A stretch of 10,231 bases of DNA from assembly GCA_910587895.1 (NCBI GenBank), contig CAJUOE010000276.1, positions 1 through 10,231 on the forward strand. The letters run 5' to 3'. Under the pieces are notes generated by a model. It was not told the origin of the DNA. It ran no database searches and worked only from the letters and a program-made list of their open reading frames with translations. The stretch comes from an uncultured Lachnospiraceae bacterium. Its GTDB lineage: Bacteria > Bacillota > Clostridia > Lachnospirales > Lachnospiraceae. Both the position numbers and the translations under genes were made by a program. The first letter of the stretch is position 1. Every line of letters starts with the position of its first letter. This document shows positions 6,827 to 10,231 of this stretch, in pieces.

Positions 6827-7244
6827 TTAGTAATTAACGACACTGGTAAAAATGATATGTTCCTTTGTCTTCTGGAAATACCCTTCTCCCTCGTATAGTC
6901 CTCTTTCATACAGCCTCGCGGCAATCTCCTGCATACGGGGCGTCAGCCTGTGGTACATCCGTGATTTTTCCCAGAGAATGCCTTCCATATACTCCTGCTG
7001 GCGCGATTCCAACACATTCAGGATTTCGGTAAATTTCTGCTTATCTACACCGAAGTCACAGGAAATATAAGAGACATATTCGCCGTTTTCTTCCGTCTTC
7101 CGATTCAGGAACTCACGCAATTCTTTTCCGGAGGCGGGGGATATATCCAAGGTCGGCAAGATGCCGGATCTGTGCGCCAAATGCCACATCATAGGCAAAG
7201 TCTGAAAGTGCGTTTTTAAAATATTGGTTGTCCTGCTCTCTCAT
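6827..7244 (-). pseudogene. Conserved-looking hypothetical gene broken by a +1 frameshift
   Basis: Two minus-strand frames together look like one protein. The first starts at ATG 7242-7244 (MREQDNQYFKNALSDFAYDV, then GAQIRHLADLGY) and hits TGA at 7113-7115 after 43 codons. The second frame continues PASGKELREFLNRK, then GEYVSYISCDFG, a Gln/Glu-rich helical stretch, MYHRLTPRMQEIAARL and GYFQKTKE, to TAA at 6827. The switch can be explained by one extra C in the C5 run at 7136-7140; removing one C gives a single 138-residue frame. The rejoined product is a soluble, charged protein without signal peptide or membrane segment. It resembles, from memory only, an uncharacterised Lachnospiraceae protein; I assign no function. 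It begins 13 nt after the coiled-coil gene and ends 12 nt before the flavoprotein, so it belongs to the same transcript. No clear ribosome binding site precedes its ATG. A sequencing error or a larger deletion nearby are alternatives. Confidence 0.65.
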
Positions 7245-7257
7245 GGTAATTTATCTG

Positions 7258-7662
7258 TCAGCTGGAATAATTCTCCAGAAAATTATATAGCTGTTCTTCA
7301 CTGTCAATGATTTTCCCATCCTGAATCTCCTCCTGTAAATTATCGGGAAGATTTTCAAGAAGAATTCCTGTCGTTGCATATAATGTCTCACGGTCTGCCT
7401 GATACACCGCCACGAAACCGTCTTCCGGCAGAAGCACATACGCATACGGCACAATCACGTTGAGGCTCTCCGTTGCATTTTCTTTTTCCAGTTCTTTCTG
7501 CCTGCTGATAAGCGTTTGGTTTTTCTGCTCCAGCAGGGCAATGCGCTGTTCATAAGCGTCCCAGTTCTTCCTCGTGCCTGCCCAAAAGCCGAGACAAAGA
7601 CTCACGGCTGCTGTTATGATAATTCCGGATAGCAATAAGCGGATACTACATGTCTTGTTCAT
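7258..7662 (-). CDS. Small membrane-anchored coiled-coil protein, function unknown
   Basis: A 134-residue protein. Residues 8-28 (LLLSGIIITAAVSLCLGFWAG) form one hydrophobic segment after a short basic start, so it is likely a single-pass membrane protein with its C-terminus outside. Residues 33-63 are a charged Glu/Lys/Gln-rich stretch with heptad-like leucines (YEQRIALLEQKNQ), a probable coiled coil. The C-terminal part, about 72-134, is a compact domain (YVLLPEDGFVAVYQADRETL, then LPDNLQEEIQDGK and FLENYSS). This layout recalls the C-terminal domain of BofC-like proteins, but that is a weak resemblance. The start has AAAGGAG seven bases upstream. It follows the flippase gene after a 99-nt gap holding an inverted repeat and precedes the frameshifted gene by 13 nt. 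Position beside a lipid-II-type flippase suggests an envelope role, by inference only. Confidence 0.8.
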   Translation of the reverse strand: MNKTCSIRLLLSGIIITAAVSLCLGFWAGTRKNWDAYEQRIALLEQKNQTLISRQKELEKENATESLNVIVPYAYVLLPEDGFVAVYQADRETLYATTGILLENLPDNLQEEIQDGKIIDSEEQLYNFLENYSS

Positions 7663-7679
7663 GGCAAACTCCTTTTTTC

Positions 7680-7715
7680 GGAAGGCATTCCAGAAATGCT
7701 GCGTATTTGCCTTCC
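7680..7715 (-). repeat. Inverted repeat in the leader of the coiled-coil gene
   Basis: Arms GGAAGGCA (7680-7687) and TGCCTTCC (7708-7715) are perfect complements around a 20-nt loop. An alternative inner hairpin GCATT/AATGC shares bases with the outer stem, so the two would compete. On the minus strand the outer stem covers part of an unused AAGGAGG-like stretch and ends eight bases before the true ribosome binding site of the gene at 7662. An A-run, not a T-run, follows on the coding strand, so this is not an ordinary terminator. A role in mRNA stability or translation is possible but unproven. Confidence 0.45.
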
Positions 7716-7727
7716 TCCTTCAATAGT

Positions 7728-7760
7728 ATTTGCCATTTTTTTCAATTTATTCAATTATAT
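7728..7760 (-). promoter_or_regulatory. Weak candidate promoter in the A/T-rich gap after the flippase
   Basis: The minus strand has a perfect TATAAT (7754-7759) just after the flippase stop, and a TACTAT-like box further on preceded by TTGAAT at a poor spacing of 20 nt. Neither has a good -35 partner at 17 nt. An internal promoter for the downstream genes is therefore possible but weakly supported. Confidence 0.2.
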
Positions 7761-7761
7761 G

Positions 7762-9417
7762 CTACATTAAATGTAATTTCTTTGCTATTTTTATAATCAG
7801 GTTCCCCATGGGAAAGCTCTTAAGCTCACGCTCACGCAATCCACGCAGCAGAAGTAAGAGCACGCCGTAAACGCACACGCCGACTAAGATGGACACAAAC
7901 GTTGCAAGCGCATTGATGTTCAGGAATTTCATGATTAGCTGATATACGCCGTAAACAGCCCCGCCCATGGCGGCGGCACAGATACATGGAACAATGAAGG
8001 TCCGCGGAATTTCCTGACGATAGCGGAGATATTTGCGGATTGCCATGGCATTCAGGACGCACATCAAAAAGGAGAAGAATGTATTCGCCCATACTACGGC
8101 ATAAATATTCATATCGAAAAAATACATCAGCGCTACCAGGACGCCCATATGTAACACCAGCGTGACGACGGCATTTTTAACCGGCACATTCATGCGGTTA
8201 ATGCCTTGCAGTATGCCATTGCTCAGTGTTGACAATGAATAGAACACAATGGAAACAGCGCCAATCTGCATCATCCTCTCGGGCATCTCACGGCTGTCCT
8301 GAAACAAAAGCTGCAGGATTGGCGAGGCAAGCACCGCCATGCCTACGGCACAGGGAATGGCAATAACCATAATAAACCGGATCGAGTATGCCACTTTCCG
8401 TTTCACTTCCCGGATATCTCTGGCTGTAAACGCCGTGGAAAGACTGGGGACACTGGAGGCTGCAACTGCCGAGGCTATCGCAATCGGCACATTGACCAAT
8501 ACCTTATATTCTCCCACATAAATTCCCCACATCGTACTGTAATCCAGTGGTTTGTATCCCTGATACTCTGCAATCTGCTTGAAAATGCTGGTGTCAAGGA
8601 AAGAAGTAATGTTATAAATCGTAGTGCTTAAGAGCACCGGAAGGATTGTCATGATCAGGACACTGAAAATTCTCCCATAGCTTTCCGTCTTGCCGCTATG
8701 GTCGTTTTTGACCTGTTTGATAAATACAATGCGATATACGATAAATACCAGTATTGTAAACAACAAGGCCGCTAACGCGCCGACGCCTGTTCCAAGGGTA
8801 CCGCCCGCCGCGCCGTACGCCTCCGCATACGTGGCGGGATTCCCAAGAACCGCGCCAATCTTCGTGCCGTATTGAAACAGCATATAGGCGGACCATACGC
8901 TGACGACGGCATTGATAATCTGCTCTATCAACTGGGAAATAGCGCTGGGCATCATCGTCCCCATTCCCTGAAAGAATCCGCGGACAACGCCAAGCAACGC
9001 CACAACCAGCAGCGTAGGCGCTAATACTTTCAAGGCAAAAATGCTGAGGGGCGTGTTTACAACGTAAGTTGTTATGAATCCCGCTCCAAAATATACAATC
9101 AGGCAGGCTGCGCTGCCGGAAACAATTGCAAATACAAGAGCGCCCTTAAAGATACGATATGCATTTTTACGCTGTCCCTTTGCCATCCGCGCGGATACCA
9201 GCTTGGAAACAGCCACTGGCAGACTGTAGGAGGAGATCAACAGCAAAATACTGTAGATCTCCATAGCAGTCCCATAATAATCATTTCCAATATCACCGAT
9301 AATGGACTTTAAGGGAATCCGGTACAGCAATCCTATAATGCGGCTGATAATGGATGCAACCGCCAGAATCGAACCCTGCACCAGAAAGTTGGATTCCCGT
9401 TTTCCTGTTTTGCTCAT
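7762..9417 (-). CDS. MurJ/SpoVB-type lipid flippase (MOP/MATE superfamily)
   Basis: A 551-residue polytopic inner-membrane protein. Fourteen hydrophobic segments can be placed at about 14-34, 52-72, 92-117, 126-146, 160-182, 208-234, 250-272, 305-325, 343-365, 383-400, 412-434, 438-460, 473-495 and 503-525, as in the MOP exporters. The N-terminus (ISRIIGLLYRIPLKSIIG, then GNDYYGTAMEIYSILLLIS and LPVAVSKLVSARMAKG) is characteristic of the Firmicutes YtgP/SpoVB group. YtgP is a MurJ that flips lipid II outward for peptidoglycan synthesis, while SpoVB acts in spore cortex formation. Which of these applies cannot be decided here; no sporulation genes are adjacent. The family is also often labelled polysaccharide biosynthesis protein. 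The start at 9415-9417 has GAGGAA six bases upstream. It begins 22 nt after the YerB-like gene, so the two are probably cotranscribed and may share an envelope role. Confidence 0.92.
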   Translation of the reverse strand: MSKTGKRESNFLVQGSILAVASIISRIIGLLYRIPLKSIIGDIGNDYYGTAMEIYSILLLISSYSLPVAVSKLVSARMAKGQRKNAYRIFKGALVFAIVSGSAACLIVYFGAGFITTYVVNTPLSIFALKVLAPTLLVVALLGVVRGFFQGMGTMMPSAISQLIEQIINAVVSVWSAYMLFQYGTKIGAVLGNPATYAEAYGAAGGTLGTGVGALAALLFTILVFIVYRIVFIKQVKNDHSGKTESYGRIFSVLIMTILPVLLSTTIYNITSFLDTSIFKQIAEYQGYKPLDYSTMWGIYVGEYKVLVNVPIAIASAVAASSVPSLSTAFTARDIREVKRKVAYSIRFIMVIAIPCAVGMAVLASPILQLLFQDSREMPERMMQIGAVSIVFYSLSTLSNGILQGINRMNVPVKNAVVTLVLHMGVLVALMYFFDMNIYAVVWANTFFSFLMCVLNAMAIRKYLRYRQEIPRTFIVPCICAAAMGGAVYGVYQLIMKFLNINALATFVSILVGVCVYGVLLLLLRGLRERELKSFPMGNLIIKIAKKLHLM

Positions 9418-9439
9418 AGAAATTCCTCAATAAAACTTC

Positions 9440-10231
9440 CTACTGCTCTGTTGCCCTTGCCTCTGATAATTCCTCTTCCGTTGCGTACACGCCAAGACGT
9501 TCTTTGTAATCGTTGCGCACAATGCAGACCCATGTCTTGCCCTGGTTGATGGTGATTTCATTTCCACTCTCGTCAAAATAACGCGCGGGACAGTCCTCGT
9601 TATCCTTTGTCCAGGTAACTTTTTCCATCTTGCCGTTTGTGATATACCAGCCCTCTCCACCGGCAAGCGTATCAATATCCATATAGCCATTCTCATCCTT
9701 GTAAGACCAGCTGCAATACTGTATTAAGATATTCTTTACGGCAAGCTGCTCTTCGTTAGCGCCGTCGATCTGCTTATCCTTAAATTCATAGCGATAATAC
9801 AGCTGATCCTGGTCATTGTAGACAAACCATGGCTTATTTACAAAATATCCGGGGCTTACGACCAGGGCGTCCTCTCCGGTAAGCTGTACCTGCGCGTCAT
9901 CATCTGCAAACTGATAATGCCCCGTATAGGTATCGGAAAGCTCGGTGCGATATCCTTTTTTCTCAATTCCGGCATTGATGCCCTCCTCGCTGGTAAAAGC
10001 GTTATGCGGAGATTTCCGCTCAGGATCGCGGAAAAACATGATCGTTTCGATCTCGGAATCCATACCGCTCAAGTTGTGTACATCTTCACGGGCGAGAATC
10101 GGCTCCGCATAAACTGCCTGTCCGTAATGCGTATAAATGGCATCCCAAAACTCCTTCAAGAGCGCCCTTCTGGGCATGCAGGGAAATCTTCTTTCTTTCG
10201 CGATGAAGCTTACCCTTAACAGCGACGAGGC
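9440..10231 (-). CDS. YerB-like DUF3048 protein, 5' end beyond or lost at the window edge
   Basis: The reading frame ends at TAG 9440-9442 and stays open to the right edge. Numbering from an internal ATG at 10177, family-like sequence begins near WDAIYTHYGQAVYAEP (11-26). DVHNLSGMD (32-40) and KSPHNAFTSEEGI (55-67) follow, closing the N-terminal DUF3048 domain; YTGHYQF is at 84-90. A second domain holds YYRYEFKDKQIDG (127-139), QLAVKNILIQYCSW (144-157), GGEGWYITNGK (173-183) and NQGKTWVCI (211-219). YerB of Bacillus subtilis is the reference member: a predicted secreted lipoprotein of unknown function. The lipoprotein signal and the first part of the N-terminal domain are not in the window. 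The usual Arg-Ser-x-Arg block just before the DAIY segment is also missing; the residues upstream of about 10150 do not look like the family, so a break or frameshift there is possible. The internal ATG at 10177 has no good binding site and is unlikely to be the real start. Confidence 0.85.
   Translation of the reverse strand, partial: ASSLLRVSFIAKERRFPCMPRRALLKEFWDAIYTHYGQAVYAEPILAREDVHNLSGMDSEIETIMFFRDPERKSPHNAFTSEEGINAGIEKKGYRTELSDTYTGHYQFADDDAQVQLTGEDALVVSPGYFVNKPWFVYNDQDQLYYRYEFKDKQIDGANEEQLAVKNILIQYCSWSYKDENGYMDIDTLAGGEGWYITNGKMEKVTWTKDNEDCPARYFDESGNEITINQGKTWVCIVRNDYKERLGVYATEEELSEARATEQ

Noticed and set aside
7680..7715. Intrinsic terminator after the flippase gene.
   Set aside because: On the coding strand an A-run, not a T-run, follows the stem.
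9917..10219. A plus-strand open frame of 100 codons antisense to the YerB-like gene.
   Set aside because: The opposite strand carries clear DUF3048 family motifs over the same region; no start signal is seen.
1..10231. A new defence, mobile or CRISPR system.
   Set aside because: No repeat-spacer array, nuclease-effector pair, transposase, integrase or phage gene can be seen; the genes are housekeeping or envelope and redox functions.

Overview
The window looks like a stretch of a Clostridia chromosome, most likely Lachnospiraceae or a close relative. This rests on strong AGGAGG-type ribosome binding sites, moderate GC, a long clamp-motif MutS next to MutL, and the gene set: a YerB/DUF3048 protein, a MurJ/SpoVB-type flippase, and HI0933/BaiN-like and COG2509 flavoproteins. 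The taxonomic placement is inference. All intact genes lie on the minus strand, so transcription runs from the right edge to the left.

In transcription order: (1) a YerB-like DUF3048 protein whose N-terminus is off the right edge (stop at 9440); (2) a 14-TM MurJ/SpoVB-type flippase (7762-9417); (3) a small membrane-anchored coiled-coil protein (7258-7662); (4) a conserved-looking 138-codon gene broken by a +1 frameshift at a run of five C (6827-7244); (5) a BaiN/HI0933-family flavoprotein (5576-6814); (6) a COG2509 FAD-dependent dehydrogenase (3958-5589); (7) mutS (1320-3965, GTG start); (8) mutL (start 1211), which loses MutL homology near position 339. Genes 5, 6 and 7 overlap by 14 and 8 nt, so they are probably translationally coupled. 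Genes 1-5 are separated by only 12-99 nt. Before mutL there is a 108-nt gap with a perfect 13-bp inverted repeat at the mutS stop codon and a good sigma-A-type promoter (TTGAAT-17-TATCAT), so mutL can probably be transcribed on its own.

The left 338 nt do not belong with the rest. Positions about 85-338 encode, on the plus strand, an internal piece of a MtaA/uroporphyrinogen-decarboxylase-family methyltransferase, cut at both ends. Positions 1 to about 84 are a lower-GC (about 35%) fragment that I cannot identify. With the abrupt end of mutL this gives a three-piece mosaic, caused either by assembly chimerism at a contig end or by a real rearrangement. The YerB homology may also break near 10150 at the right end.

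Functionally the window joins a cell-envelope block (YerB-like, flippase, small membrane protein) to a redox block (two flavoproteins) and mismatch repair (MutS, MutL). I see no CRISPR array, RNA gene, insertion sequence or obvious new defence system. The observations most worth checking are the mosaic left end, the C5 frameshift and the mutS-mutL control region.
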